A DNA stretch of 64,000 bases from Candidatus Woesearchaeota archaeon (GCA_016932315.1 JAFGDD010000004.1:226510-290509); one strand, 5' to 3'. Shown: positions 24,718 through 33,925, counted from the stretch's first letter. Translations and numbers: made by a program. Notes: generated by a model from the sequence alone, not told the origin.

Positions 24718-25347
24718 TTATCTGGTTATAAAAGGCCTGAACCTTACTTGCTCGTCTCTTAATCCTAGCTTTCGCGTGAATTCATAGATTTCTTTCTTAT
24801 TATGCTTTGGGAATTCCAGGAATGTGACTGTGGTTTCAATTGCTGAGTCATTGCAATCCTTGACAAATTCAATGATATCATTAAAAACATCTCTGTATTT
24901 TGGCTTATGGAGCAGGTTATATTCTCTTGCATCAGTCACATTAAGCGAGATTGAGACACTGTCTACTCCTGCCTTTTCCAGCATGGTCACAACGTCTTTG
25001 TAAGGATGAATAATATAGGCTTGGCCGTTGGTGTTGACCCTGACAGGCTTATTGTATTCTTTCTTTATGTATATGGTTATATTAATGAGTTTATCAAGAT
25101 ATATTAATGGCTCACCTATTCCGCAAAACACGAACTCCTCAACTGCATTCCCGTCAACTTTCTGCTTGATTTCATTAACAATATAATCCAGTGAAGGCTC
25201 TTCCTCAAGGTAAAGGTTAGACTGCACAGCACCTTCAAGCATGTGCTTGTCGCAGAACACGCAGTCATTGGTGCACTCATAATTAGGAGTGATGTTAAGA
25301 TAAGCCTTTTTCTTGTTGCCGCGCACATAATAAACAATGTCGCCCAT
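24718..25347 (-). CDS. Radical SAM protein, TatD-associated type
   Basis: 209 residues. The cluster motif is CTNDCVFC in YECTNDCVFCDKHMLEG. FVFCGIGEPLIYLDKL is the SAM-contact GxGEP region, and VRVNTNGQA, DSVSISLNV and FRPFITR complete the barrel. The order and size match radical SAM proteins that are often encoded near tatD. No tatD is seen here. The reaction is unknown. The start is at ATG 25347, leaderless or nearly so. The gene is divergent from RNase J. Confidence 0.82.
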   Translation of the reverse strand: MGDIVYYVRGNKKKAYLNITPNYECTNDCVFCDKHMLEGAVQSNLYLEEEPSLDYIVNEIKQKVDGNAVEEFVFCGIGEPLIYLDKLINITIYIKKEYNKPVRVNTNGQAYIIHPYKDVVTMLEKAGVDSVSISLNVTDAREYNLLHKPKYRDVFNDIIEFVKDCNDSAIETTVTFLEFPKHNKKEIYEFTRKLGLRDEQVRFRPFITR

Positions 25348-25413
25348 TGCTTTGAGAAATTAAGACAAATATAAAAAGATTTTTAAACTCGTTTCTAGAA
25401 GTGAATTGCTAAA

Positions 25414-26748
25414 ATGACATTACAAATCATTCCTGTTGGCGGCTATTCTGAGATTGGCAGGAATTGCACTCTTGTAAGAGTTGACGATGAAGCTGTGCTG
25501 CTCGACTTGGGTTTGCACATGGATAATTACATTGCTTACACAGAAGACCTAGAGGATTTGCACAGCGCAAAGGACCTCTCTGCAGAGGCTTTGATCCGAG
25601 TGAATGCTGTTCCTAATATTCACAAGATTCAGGATTTGTGGCCTAAGATAAAGGCTATTTGCATCACTCATGCTCACTTAGATCATGTTGGCGCTGTGCC
25701 TTTCCTTAGCAACAAGTTTAGGGCAGACATTCATGGCACCAAGTACACCATTGAGGTTTTGAAAACAACATTAGGAAATGAGAAGATAAGCCTGAGGAAT
25801 AATTTGGTTGATCATCCTGTTAATTCAAAGTTCAAGGTCTCTAATAAGATAAGCATTGAGTTCATTAACATCACTCATTCTGTTCCGCAAACAGTAGTCA
25901 TTGCTGTTCACACTCCTTATGGGATAATTGTTTATGCTAATGACTTCAAGCTGGACAACGCTCCTGTCCTCGGTGATAAGCCTAACTTCCAGAGATTTGA
26001 GGAATTAGGACGAAAAGGAGTTAAGGCTTTAATACTTGATTCATTATACGCAGACACTGCGATGAAGACTCCCAGTGAGAGCATAGCAAAGGAAATGCTC
26101 AAAGATGTTTTGCTCGGAGTGAATTCCAAGGGCAAGGCAGTTATTGTCACAACGTTCTCAAGCCACATTGCAAGGCTTAAGAGTATTGAAGAGCTTGGAA
26201 GAAAGCTTAAGAGAAAGACTGTTTTCATCGGCAGGTCATTGAGCAAGTACGTTGACGCAGCAAAGGACGCAGGCATTATTGACCTGGCTTCAAAAGCAGA
26301 GATGGTTAGGTATGGAAACAAGGTAAGTAAGTATTTCAAAAAAGTAAAGCACCCAGAAAAATATTTGTTCGTGGTTACAGGCCACCAGGCAGAGCCAGGA
26401 GCAGTATTGTCAAGAATGGTTTATCAGCACCTTTACAAGTTTGATGAAGAAGACCACGTAATATTCTCGTGCAGCGTGATACCAGTGGAGAATAATATAC
26501 GCAACAGGGAAAAGCTCGACAAGGAGCTTAAGAGGATGAAGATAAGGCTTTTCACAGATGTGCACGTCTCAGGCCACGCCTTCAGGGAAGACCACAGGGA
26601 TTTTATACGCCTGCTCAAGCCAGAGCACATCATACCAACGCACGCGAATGTGAAAAAGCTTGAAGCCATGAAAGAGTTATGCACAGAAATGGGCTACAGG
26701 CATGACAAGGTGCACATACTGCACAACGGAATACAAGTTAATTTCTAA
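25414..26748 (+). CDS. rnj: Archaeal ribonuclease J
   Basis: 444 residues of the metallo-beta-lactamase/beta-CASP RNase J family, 5'-to-3' exoribonucleases in archaea. The metal motif is THAHLDHVGAVPF. The start LQIIPVGGYSEIGRNCTLV and the long DLHSAKDLSAEAL insertion are typical of the archaeal type. The beta-CASP part shows IVTTFSSHIARLKSIEEL, VTGHQAEPGAVLSRM, DVHVSGHAFREDH and PTHAN. There is no C-terminal dimer domain, as usual in archaea. ATTTTTAAAC lies about 30 bp upstream. Confidence 0.94.
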   Translation: MTLQIIPVGGYSEIGRNCTLVRVDDEAVLLDLGLHMDNYIAYTEDLEDLHSAKDLSAEALIRVNAVPNIHKIQDLWPKIKAICITHAHLDHVGAVPFLSNKFRADIHGTKYTIEVLKTTLGNEKISLRNNLVDHPVNSKFKVSNKISIEFINITHSVPQTVVIAVHTPYGIIVYANDFKLDNAPVLGDKPNFQRFEELGRKGVKALILDSLYADTAMKTPSESIAKEMLKDVLLGVNSKGKAVIVTTFSSHIARLKSIEELGRKLKRKTVFIGRSLSKYVDAAKDAGIIDLASKAEMVRYGNKVSKYFKKVKHPEKYLFVVTGHQAEPGAVLSRMVYQHLYKFDEEDHVIFSCSVIPVENNIRNREKLDKELKRMKIRLFTDVHVSGHAFREDHRDFIRLLKPEHIIPTHANVKKLEAMKELCTEMGYRHDKVHILHNGIQVNF

Positions 26749-26786
26749 TAAATCATAATTTCTTCAACTAAGCCAAAACAGGCAAA

Positions 26787-27080
26787 ATGAATGAGGCAAG
26801 AATGCCAATAATCAACTCTTTACTAAAAGCACCAACCAAAGCAGCAAGAAAACTCAGCCAGCTCATTGACAAGGATTATTTCAAGAAAAAACTTGCAAAG
26901 AGAAGAGGCAAATGTAGGAAATGCGGAGATTGTTGCGGCAACTGCAGATTCCTTGACAAGAAAACCAAGCTATGCAAGATTTATAAGAAAAGGCCTTGGA
27001 ATTGCTACCAGGAATTCCCGCTTGACAAACTAGACCAAAAGATTTGGGCTGTTAAGAAGTGCGGGTATAAGTTCAGATGA
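26787..27080 (+). CDS. YkgJ-family cysteine-cluster protein
   Basis: 97 residues. CRKCGDCCGNCRFLD and CKIYKKRPWNCYQEFP match the zinc or Fe-S binding cysteine pattern of YkgJ/UPF0153 proteins, whose role is not settled. The N-terminal 40 residues are basic. It follows RNase J by 38 bp and may share its message. An ATG four codons into the frame is an alternative start. Confidence 0.8.
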   Translation: MNEARMPIINSLLKAPTKAARKLSQLIDKDYFKKKLAKRRGKCRKCGDCCGNCRFLDKKTKLCKIYKKRPWNCYQEFPLDKLDQKIWAVKKCGYKFR

Positions 27081-27105
27081 TATTCTCTTCAAAATTATTT
27101 TTACT

Positions 27106-27732
27106 TTATTGTGTCCCTTTATAATTATCCTCAATTTTTGAGATAAGTTCATCTATGCTATCAACAGGAATAATTAATTCCTTGTTCTCAAGCCCTATGT
27201 CAGATCTTACGACAGGACATTCTTTGTAATCAATTAACAAATCAGCAGTTCCGCCTGTTCCTCTTAGGCAATAAACTCTTTTTCCTTTTTGTATCGCCCT
27301 AATGACTTCGTCAGTAGTGCCGTCGCCTCCATTAAGAACCACAAGAAGATTTGCTGCTTCAGCAACTCCAGCTCTTCTTTGCTCAAAATCTTTTCCAGCA
27401 CCAATAATTGTGAGTGGTTTGCCAATAACTTTTGAGGCTATTTCCTCGTATTTTCCATCAGCAGGTTTTAAATCTCCTTCGGGGAAAAGCACAAAAAAAT
27501 GATCTTCTGTTGTTTTATGTTCTTTGCAATAAAGAGCAATTCCAACATAAATATCAATGCCCACTCCCTCCATTCCGCCAGTGAACAAGCTACCTCCTTT
27601 TTTCTCAATCAGTTCTCTTAAAAAATAACCTGTCTTGACACCGGTTGTAGGATTGTATGGTACTGTGGGGGATGCAGCTCCTATCGCCCCAATAATAGGG
27701 TATTCTTGCTCATTGATTTTTTCTTCAATCAT
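27106..27732 (-). CDS. SLOG/LOG-superfamily nucleotide-binding protein
   Basis: 208 residues with a Rossmann-like SLOG fold. PIIGAIGAASPTVPYN, LFTGGMEGVGIDIYVGIAL, FEQRRAGVAEAANLLVVLNG and GGDGTTDEVIRAIQKG align with the glycine-rich loops and central acidic/Arg motifs of LOG and TIGR00725-type proteins. LOG enzymes split nucleotide-5'-monophosphate phosphoribosides. Other SLOG proteins sense nucleotide-like signals. The ATG overlaps the GT9 stop as ATGA. The adjacent phosphoribosyltransferase makes a nucleotide or ribosyl substrate likely. The function is open. Confidence 0.75.
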   Translation of the reverse strand: MIEEKINEQEYPIIGAIGAASPTVPYNPTTGVKTGYFLRELIEKKGGSLFTGGMEGVGIDIYVGIALYCKEHKTTEDHFFVLFPEGDLKPADGKYEEIASKVIGKPLTIIGAGKDFEQRRAGVAEAANLLVVLNGGDGTTDEVIRAIQKGKRVYCLRGTGGTADLLIDYKECPVVRSDIGLENKELIIPVDSIDELISKIEDNYKGTQ

Positions 27733-28718
27733 CTTAATACCCCCTCAAGCACAGTTATGATGTCTTGAGAACTAATATTTCTCACATCCTTATCTAAACA
27801 ATACCTGTTTATTATCAAGTCTTGATTATGATACGGCGCAAATTTTCTAGGATCAGTTGCGCCGTAAAGTCCTAATACTTTGGTTCCGGTAGCATCAGCT
27901 AAGTGAAGCAAGCCTGTGTCTGCGCTTATAACGCACCTGGCTTTTGAGGCGAGGATAGCATAATTGATTAAATCAATTGAGAATCCTTGTTTAGGAACAG
28001 TATTTATGTCGCTTCTTATTCTTTGCGAATCAGAATATTCTTCTCCACTGCCAACAAGCACTACTTCGAGCCCGTGGTTCTGGCACCAATCAGCCACATC
28101 ATCATATGTTTCTGGCTTGCACTTTTTCTTTGCGTCACTGGCACCCAAGTTAATTATGACATAATTGCTCCTGGGGCCGATAGGAGTTCCATTCATTAAA
28201 ACTGGCTGCTTTTTATAATCAATTGCTAAATCAAATGAGAGATTTTTTGGTATGCCAAGCAAATCTGCAAATGCCATGAAACCATCAACCATGTGGAGGC
28301 TGCCAGCATCTAATCCTGCTTTTTGTGTATCCAGCTTTGAAACCTGCTTTGCTGTAACAATTGTGTCAATGGTGAACTGCTTGGGAACAATAACCAGATC
28401 ATAACTTCTTCCTACCAAGTATTTATCAAATATTTTCTTCTCGCACTCAAACTTTTTTTTAGGATCTCCATTAACAGAAGCTTGCCACCTTGCATAAGCA
28501 AGAGGATCCTGTGAAGGCTTTGGTAAATGAACATCACATTCTCTGACATAGCTTCCAACCATTCTCATTAAATCCCTGAGAGGTTGCCTATTTGGAATAG
28601 GAATCTCAATAATTGCTCCTGGAAAAGCGTCATGAAGAGTGTGGAGCAATGGAATTGAAAATACCATGTCACCAATTCCTCTTGGTGGAGTGTAAAGGAT
28701 TTTTTTGATTTGATTCAT
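27729..28718 (-). CDS. GT9-family (heptosyltransferase-like) glycosyltransferase
   Basis: 329 residues in the GT-B fold. KILYTPPRGIGDMVFSIPLL is the N-terminal GT9 motif and VIINLGASDAKKKC, VVLVGSGEEYSD and CVISADTGLLHLADATG-KVLGLYG the C-terminal one. GT9 enzymes classically move ADP-activated heptose onto lipopolysaccharide, which archaea do not have, so another acceptor is expected. The start is at 28718 with GGTGA upstream. The apparent extension to 28760 runs into the previous gene. It is second of three genes. Confidence 0.87.
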   Translation of the reverse strand: MNQIKKILYTPPRGIGDMVFSIPLLHTLHDAFPGAIIEIPIPNRQPLRDLMRMVGSYVRECDVHLPKPSQDPLAYARWQASVNGDPKKKFECEKKIFDKYLVGRSYDLVIVPKQFTIDTIVTAKQVSKLDTQKAGLDAGSLHMVDGFMAFADLLGIPKNLSFDLAIDYKKQPVLMNGTPIGPRSNYVIINLGASDAKKKCKPETYDDVADWCQNHGLEVVLVGSGEEYSDSQRIRSDINTVPKQGFSIDLINYAILASKARCVISADTGLLHLADATGTKVLGLYGATDPRKFAPYHNQDLIINRYCLDKDVRNISSQDIITVLEGVLR

Positions 28719-28729
28719 GATTTCACCAA

Positions 28730-29863
28730 TTATAAGATGCCTTCTGCACCTTCGGAACAAAACCTTTGAAAGAACGGGTCTGAAAAATCAATACTTGTTG
28801 ATGCTTTTTCTTTCTTTGGCTTTGGTTCTTGGCTTGATTTGATTTTTTCAACATGAGTCTCGATAGAGCGCATCATGGTTCTCCTGTATTTTAGGCTTTC
28901 TTCTGTTCGTAATGGTTTTGGTTTTGCTCCTCTATAATCAACTCCTGTTTTTTCAGGTGCATCGTGCCAGTCAACAGTTCCTCTGAAACCAAATGCTCCT
29001 TTTGAGGAATCTCCTGAAATATCTGCATTCCCCCCTAATAATACTCCAAACTTTACATCAACTTTGCCTTTACTAAGCTCACTAACCAGTTCCTTAATCA
29101 TTTTCTGGGTTGCTCCTGAAGCTACCCAATCATCTAAGAACAGCATTGTCGGGTTAGGGCTTTTTGTCAAGGCTTCTTTTACCAGCGGGCGAAGAGTTTC
29201 TAAATTCTCCTCTCTTGACAAGTTCTTTGTAAGCTTCCTGAATCTTAGAGTGCCATCTGTTGTTGGTAATCTACCGTTGAGCTTTGTGTAGAGCATATGT
29301 ACGGCGAGACCAATGAATCTTGCTCCTCTGTCGCAGGCAACTATCATCTCTGGCTTTAATTCATTGATGTAATCAACTATTGGTAGAACAGCTTCGCTTA
29401 TATTGGTTGCCCCAATCATACCTTCAAAATCAAAGCCTTTTTTGAATCCTTTTATTGTCTGAGATGATATATACGATTTTAATCCTACTGCTATGCCGTT
29501 GTAGCCAATGCTAATACTCTTTATTATCTTATTATTATACTTTTGATTATACTGAAAATAATTCTTTGTTTTGTTTTCGTATTTCATAATTAAATCATCT
29601 AAGTTTTCTGTTGGATTAGAAAATTTCTTTTTGAATTTTATTTTATTATCGCCCTGTGGTTCGAAAATGTGTTGTTCGAGTTTTTCAATTTTTTCTTTGT
29701 ATTTTTTCAGATCAGGGCATTCTCCCTTTCTTTCACTAATTAGAGAATAAATTTGTTGTATACTTTCGAGATAAGTCAGAATTTTTTTATCATCTATTTT
29801 GATGCCATTTTTGGTTAAATAATTACTGTAGTATGGCTTTTTTCTTTTATTTTCTTCACTCAT
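28730..29863 (-). CDS. Phosphoribosyltransferase-domain protein with N-terminal helical extension
   Basis: 377 residues. The first ~110 are lysine-rich and helical. Residues about 145-300 form a type I PRTase: GFDFEGMIGATNIS, MIVACDRGARFIGLAVHML and the PRPP-binding loop TMLFLDDWVASGATQKMIKE. VDWHDAPEKTGVDYRG follows. Known members add or remove ribose-5-phosphate on bases. The size and extension match no standard salvage enzyme. The gene leads the operon; a Shine-Dalgarno (AGAGGT) and a TATA at 29911-29922 precede it. Confidence 0.78.
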   Translation of the reverse strand: MSEENKRKKPYYSNYLTKNGIKIDDKKILTYLESIQQIYSLISERKGECPDLKKYKEKIEKLEQHIFEPQGDNKIKFKKKFSNPTENLDDLIMKYENKTKNYFQYNQKYNNKIIKSISIGYNGIAVGLKSYISSQTIKGFKKGFDFEGMIGATNISEAVLPIVDYINELKPEMIVACDRGARFIGLAVHMLYTKLNGRLPTTDGTLRFRKLTKNLSREENLETLRPLVKEALTKSPNPTMLFLDDWVASGATQKMIKELVSELSKGKVDVKFGVLLGGNADISGDSSKGAFGFRGTVDWHDAPEKTGVDYRGAKPKPLRTEESLKYRRTMMRSIETHVEKIKSSQEPKPKKEKASTSIDFSDPFFQRFCSEGAEGIL

Positions 29864-29910
29864 CTTTGGAACCTCTTTTCAGGACTTATTGCTCTTATAA
29901 TTGATTCACT

Positions 29911-29956
29911 CCTTTATAAATGTTTCGGTTTTTTTACCACTTATTAGTGGTTAAAA
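29911..29956 (-). promoter_or_regulatory. Promoter and operator of the PRTase-GT9-SLOG operon
   Basis: The coding-strand TATA is CATTTATAAAGG (complement of 29911-29922). Just upstream of it, ACCACT-TATT-AGTGGT at 29936-29951 is a perfect 6-4-6 inverted repeat, with T/A-rich flanks that nearly extend it. The left half, TTTTTACCACTTATTAGT, recurs with one mismatch in front of the truD operon at 42269-42286. The remainder of the 29864-30116 gap holds only the PCNA promoter (CTTAAATATT, about 30063). Confidence 0.55.
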
Positions 29957-30116
29957 TATTCAGGGTCGGTTTTTGATATGTCAGAAAAAGAAAGAAGACG
30001 AGAGACTAAAACATATTTACCTGAAAATATTTTATAACCCAATTAACCCTCTCACCACAATACTTAAATATTAGTGCTTTTTATCATCTGGCATAAAGGT
30101 TGTGGGGGTTATTAGC

Positions 30117-30854
30117 ATGAAGCTTACACTTGCTGATTCAAAATACTTGAAAGAGAGCGTGTCAATAATTTCTGAACTGGTCACAGAAGGAATATTCAAG
30201 GTGACGCCTGATGATATTGAACTCATAGCCATGGACCCTGCAAATGTTGCAATGGTAGTCTTCAGGCTTATGGGCAGCACCTTCACAGAATACGATGTTA
30301 AGAAGCCAGAATTCCTAGGCATAACCCTTGCTAATTTCAAGCAAGTGCTAAGAAGGGCAGGACCTAATGACAGCATCACACTGGAGATTGATGAGAACAA
30401 GCTCAAGATAACTCTTAAAGGGACGAGCATAAGGACTTTTCACATACCATTAATTGAGGTGGAGAACAAGGAGCAGAAAGTTCCTGAGCTAAAGTTCGCA
30501 GCAACCATAACAACAGAAGCCAATATTCTTAACGAAGCCATAGAGGACGCAGACATTGTAGGAGAATCAGTTAGCTTCATAGCAGAGCCAAAGCGCCTGA
30601 TAGTCAGTGCAACTGGCGACATGAACAAAGCAAACATTGACATTGACGCTGGCGAAGGCACCAAGATCACAGCAACAGACAAGGTAAAAGCCAAGTACTC
30701 GCTAGAATACCTTAAGAAGATGATACAGGGAAGCAAGCTCAGCGACAAAGTAAAGCTGCAATTCTCAAAAGACTACCCTCTGGAGCTTGAGTACAAGGAA
30801 ACCAACAAGGTGCAACTGATGTTCATACTAGCGCCGAGAGTGGATAATGACTAA
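30117..30854 (+). CDS. pcn: DNA polymerase sliding clamp PCNA
   Basis: 245 residues, two PCNA folds. KLTLADSKYLKESVSIISEL starts the N-terminal domain, and the DDIELIAMDPANVAMVVFRL centre and the KYSLEYLKKMIQGSKLSDKV motif in the second half are typical. The C-terminus LMFILAPRVDND is the IAP-type end that contacts partner proteins. It forms a trimeric ring holding polymerase, ligase and FEN1 on DNA. The stop is 3 bp from the convergent Lrp-type gene, so transcription ends overlap. Confidence 0.95.
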   Translation: MKLTLADSKYLKESVSIISELVTEGIFKVTPDDIELIAMDPANVAMVVFRLMGSTFTEYDVKKPEFLGITLANFKQVLRRAGPNDSITLEIDENKLKITLKGTSIRTFHIPLIEVENKEQKVPELKFAATITTEANILNEAIEDADIVGESVSFIAEPKRLIVSATGDMNKANIDIDAGEGTKITATDKVKAKYSLEYLKKMIQGSKLSDKVKLQFSKDYPLELEYKETNKVQLMFILAPRVDND

Positions 30855-30857
30855 GAA

Positions 30858-31919
30858 TTATTTTTTTGACTTTTTTTCCTTAACATTTTCTTTTTCTGTT
30901 TTTTCATCTAACATAATACCTTCAGGGAAATAGGTGTACTTGTATTCTGCATAGGCAATTAATGTTTCATAATGGTTGATTTCTCCCTGAAAATTGCTCC
31001 TGATATTAATCAATGTCTTGTGAAATTCTTCTGTGCTTTGCGCACACACATACATGAGCACGTTGAACCTACCAATGGTTTTTACTGCCCAGAGCAAATT
31101 AGGGTCTGTGCTTAGCACTTGCTTTAGTTTTGCCTCTCTCTTGTCAGACAATCCTTTGATGTTAAGCAGCAATGCATAGATCGTGTAGCCAAGGCTTGAG
31201 TAATTAATAACAGGCATGAACTTCTTGATAATTCCAGAACTCATCATTCTTTTCAGCCTGTACTTAATGGTGTCTGCTGAGACTTTGAGCTTGTTAGCCA
31301 AAGAATATAGCGGCAAGTCTGCGTTGTTTGCCAGAATCCTGAGAATCTCAAAGTCTTGCTTGTCAATTTTTATTTTTTCAATTTTTTTGTTCTGAGCAAC
31401 AGGCATTTGTTCATTTGTTTCAAGAAAGCTTTTTGGAAATGAATTCTCAACATAGAATTTGGTAATAGTCAGTATCTCATAATCCTGCAGATAATCCTTG
31501 CAATCAGTTATTATCCTGCTCACTATCTCGTCAAGCTCTGCAATGCTCCTGGCAACAATTGCAAGCTCATAGTCATATTTGTCGCTGAACTTGAGCACTG
31601 CCCTTTCAAACGGATAAGCCTTGAACTTATCAATGATTTCCTTCTCTGCTTCTTTGCTCGGAGGATTCAGCTGGATGAATAAATGATAAACATCATAACC
31701 TAAAGATTCGACATTGACTAATGTCCTGTAGCCTTGCACCACCCTGTTCTTGACAAGATTCTTAATCCTGTAGCTCACAGCATCCCTTGACAAGCCAACC
31801 TTTTTTGATATTATAGTGTTGGGAGTCCTGGCATCTTTGGCCAATAATGCGAGAATCTTCTTGTCCTTTAGATCGAGCTTAATCCTTTTCTCATGCTCAA
31901 GCTGCTCTAAAACTCTCAT
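30858..31919 (-). CDS. Double Lrp/AsnC-type transcriptional regulator
   Basis: 353 residues holding two Lrp/AsnC units in tandem. The first helix-turn-helix is ILALLAKDARTPNTIISKKV-x-LSRDAVSYRI and the second ILRILANNADLPLYSLANKL-x-VSADTIKYRL, each followed by a ferredoxin-like sensor region (VYHLFIQLNPPSKEAEKEI; IYALLLNIKGLSDKREAKL). The arrangement equals a covalently linked dimer. The start ATG 31919 lies about 28 bp from a coding-strand TATATATAAAT. It is one of three such proteins here. Confidence 0.85.
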   Translation of the reverse strand: MRVLEQLEHEKRIKLDLKDKKILALLAKDARTPNTIISKKVGLSRDAVSYRIKNLVKNRVVQGYRTLVNVESLGYDVYHLFIQLNPPSKEAEKEIIDKFKAYPFERAVLKFSDKYDYELAIVARSIAELDEIVSRIITDCKDYLQDYEILTITKFYVENSFPKSFLETNEQMPVAQNKKIEKIKIDKQDFEILRILANNADLPLYSLANKLKVSADTIKYRLKRMMSSGIIKKFMPVINYSSLGYTIYALLLNIKGLSDKREAKLKQVLSTDPNLLWAVKTIGRFNVLMYVCAQSTEEFHKTLINIRSNFQGEINHYETLIAYAEYKYTYFPEGIMLDEKTEKENVKEKKSKK

Positions 31920-32025
31920 AGAATTATTATAAAACTTAAAATATATATAAATTTTTCTGAAAAAACGCAATTTTTAATAAAATATTTCTTATATTACCGA
32001 AAGAATACTGTTCTTGGTGGTATAA

Positions 32026-32601
32026 ATGAGCCCGGGCCATTATTTCAAAACTCTAAGGCAAGTGTGCAGCCTGATGAAAGCATACATGCCAAACCACGAG
32101 TATCATAACCAAAGGCACGCAAAAGACGTGTTCTACACAGCTAACAAGCTGGCAAAGATGGAGGGAATGTCTTATGAAGACAGGTTTGCTCTTGCAACAG
32201 CAGCCCTGCTTCACGACGTAGTCTTTGTGAAAGGAGCAAAGGATAACGAGGAGAAGAGCGCGGAATTTGCAAAGCCTTACCTTGTTAAGCTAGGCTACAC
32301 TTCAGGACAAATAGAGAAAATCAGCGAACTAATCCTAGCCACCAAGATTCCTACAAGCCCAAGGAACAAGCTAGAGATGATAATCTGCGATGCAGATGTT
32401 GACAACCTCGGCAGAGAAGACTTCCTTAAAAGAGGAGAAGAGGTTAGGCAGGAGCTAGGCATTGCTGATAAAAAGAAATGGTATGATATTCAGGTAAAGT
32501 TCCTACAAAGCCACAAATACTATACTACTACAGCGCAAAAGCTCAGAAATACTGGTGTAAGGAATAACATAGAAACAATCACTTGCTCTGATTATGCTTG
32601 A
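32026..32601 (+). CDS. HD-domain phosphohydrolase
   Basis: 191 residues. YHNQRHAKDVFYTA supplies the first histidine, LLHDVVFVKGAKDNEE the HD pair and ICDADVDNLGRED the final Asp, all required for metal-dependent phosphohydrolysis. Relatives cleave nucleotides or cyclic nucleotides. The substrate is unknown. A GGTGG Shine-Dalgarno precedes the ATG. It is followed by the hairpin-rich insert at 32608. Confidence 0.85.
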   Translation: MSPGHYFKTLRQVCSLMKAYMPNHEYHNQRHAKDVFYTANKLAKMEGMSYEDRFALATAALLHDVVFVKGAKDNEEKSAEFAKPYLVKLGYTSGQIEKISELILATKIPTSPRNKLEMIICDADVDNLGREDFLKRGEEVRQELGIADKKKWYDIQVKFLQSHKYYTTTAQKLRNTGVRNNIETITCSDYA

Positions 32602-32607
32602 CAATGC

Positions 32608-32840
32608 AAAGAAGAAGAAATAAAAAATTAACTGAGCATCGTGCCAATGCTACGACCACCCCGTAGGGGGCACCAAAACCTTAGGTTTTGGGGCACCAAA
32701 AATCCTGAAAGGATTTTTGCTTGCATCCCCCGGTCGCCAACGCCTGCAAGATTTGCTTTGCAAATGCTTGCCTTGTTGGCAGTTGACGCATTGGCACTCG
32801 AGCTTTAGCTTATCAAAATCAAAAGAAGAAGAAATAAAAA
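32608..32840. repeat. Hairpin-rich intergenic element flanked by 19-bp direct repeats
   Basis: The 19-bp repeat at 32608-32626 (AAAGAAGAAG-AAATAAAAA) returns exactly at 32822-32840. Between them, GTGCCAATGC and GCATTGGCAC form outer arms. Inside are CCAAAACC-TTA-GGTTTTGG, CAAAAATCC-TGAA-AGGATTTTTG and GCCAAC/GTTGGC enclosing GCAAGATTTGC-TTT-GCAAATGCTTGC. No protein frame is credible. It may be a structured RNA or a small mobile element with target duplication. Confidence 0.5.
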
Positions 32841-32864
32841 CCAAGGCTTCTTACTAATATTATT

Positions 32865-33896
32865 ATGGCGAAAAAGAAAAAGCAGGCTAAGCCCAAGTTT
32901 GTAAAGCATTCCAAGGAGGAAAAGCTTTATCACGAGCCAGAAGACCTAAGATGGGCGACTAATGAGGCTGTTGCTAATCACAGGGCTCAAAGGTTGAGGT
33001 GCGACACAATCGCTGATTTGGGCTGCGGCATAGGCTTTCAGGCATTTGCATTTGCAAGGACGTGCAAGCGGGTAATTGCAGTTGATGTTGATGACAAGAA
33101 AATAGCCCTTGCCAGTAAGAATGCAGAAGTATTGAAGATAAAGAACATAGAATTTGTACAAGGAGATGTGCTTGATGATGTTGTTGTTAAAAAGCTATCT
33201 GGCGCAGACATTGTTTTTTGCGACCCAGAAAGGATTCCTGAGGAAGGAGAGCGCTCAATAAGCTCGATAAAGCCAGACCTTAAAAAACTAGTTGCAAAAT
33301 ACTCGAAGATAACGTCAGCCATTGCCATCGAGCTGCCGCCGCAAATCAAGAACATACCTTTTGACTGTGAAAAAGAATATTCCTCTGTTAATGGTAAGCT
33401 GAACAGGCTTACAATGTATGTAGGTGAGCTCAGGAGGTGTGACAGGAGCGCAGTCATACTTCCATCAGAAGCTGTTCTGAATAACAAGGATGATGTCTTG
33501 GTTACTAAGAGCGACGAATTATTCCATTACCTTTACGAAGCAGACCCTGCTATTGTAAAAGCAGACTTGCTTGCAGAATTAAGCCAGGAAACAGGCACTA
33601 TGCTCTTTGAAGAGGCAAAGCAAGTATTCTTCACCTCTGACAAGCTGGTAAAGAATGATTTCTTCAAGAACAGGTTTGAGGTTTTGGAACAATGCGATTT
33701 TGATGAGAAGAAAATACTTGAAGCATTAAGAAAGCATGAAGCAAGGAAAGTGCTTCTAAGATACAATGTTGATCCAAAGGATTACTGGAAGATAAGGAAC
33801 TCATACGAGGACAACCTTGAAGGCGATAAAGAGCTCTGCCTGTTCAGGCTCAAAAACAAGGCAGTGATTGCGCAGATAATCAAGGATAATAAATAA
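32865..33896 (+). CDS. SAM-dependent methyltransferase with THUMP-like C-terminus
   Basis: 343 residues. Rossmann motif I is IADLGCGIGFQAFAFA, then RVIAVDVDDKKIALA, FVQGDVLDD and the catalytic-loop-like DIVFCDPERIPEEG. The C-terminal ~130 residues (TSDKLVKNDFFKNRFEVLEQ, KVLLRYNVDPKDYWKI) match the THUMP-like domain attached to such methyltransferases. An RNA substrate is probable by family, but the target is not known. The N-terminus is lysine-rich. Its promoter lies within or beside the direct-repeat element. Confidence 0.83.
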   Translation: MAKKKKQAKPKFVKHSKEEKLYHEPEDLRWATNEAVANHRAQRLRCDTIADLGCGIGFQAFAFARTCKRVIAVDVDDKKIALASKNAEVLKIKNIEFVQGDVLDDVVVKKLSGADIVFCDPERIPEEGERSISSIKPDLKKLVAKYSKITSAIAIELPPQIKNIPFDCEKEYSSVNGKLNRLTMYVGELRRCDRSAVILPSEAVLNNKDDVLVTKSDELFHYLYEADPAIVKADLLAELSQETGTMLFEEAKQVFFTSDKLVKNDFFKNRFEVLEQCDFDEKKILEALRKHEARKVLLRYNVDPKDYWKIRNSYEDNLEGDKELCLFRLKNKAVIAQIIKDNK

Positions 33897-33925
33897 TTAA
33901 TAAAGAAAATAAGACAGGTGGAAAT

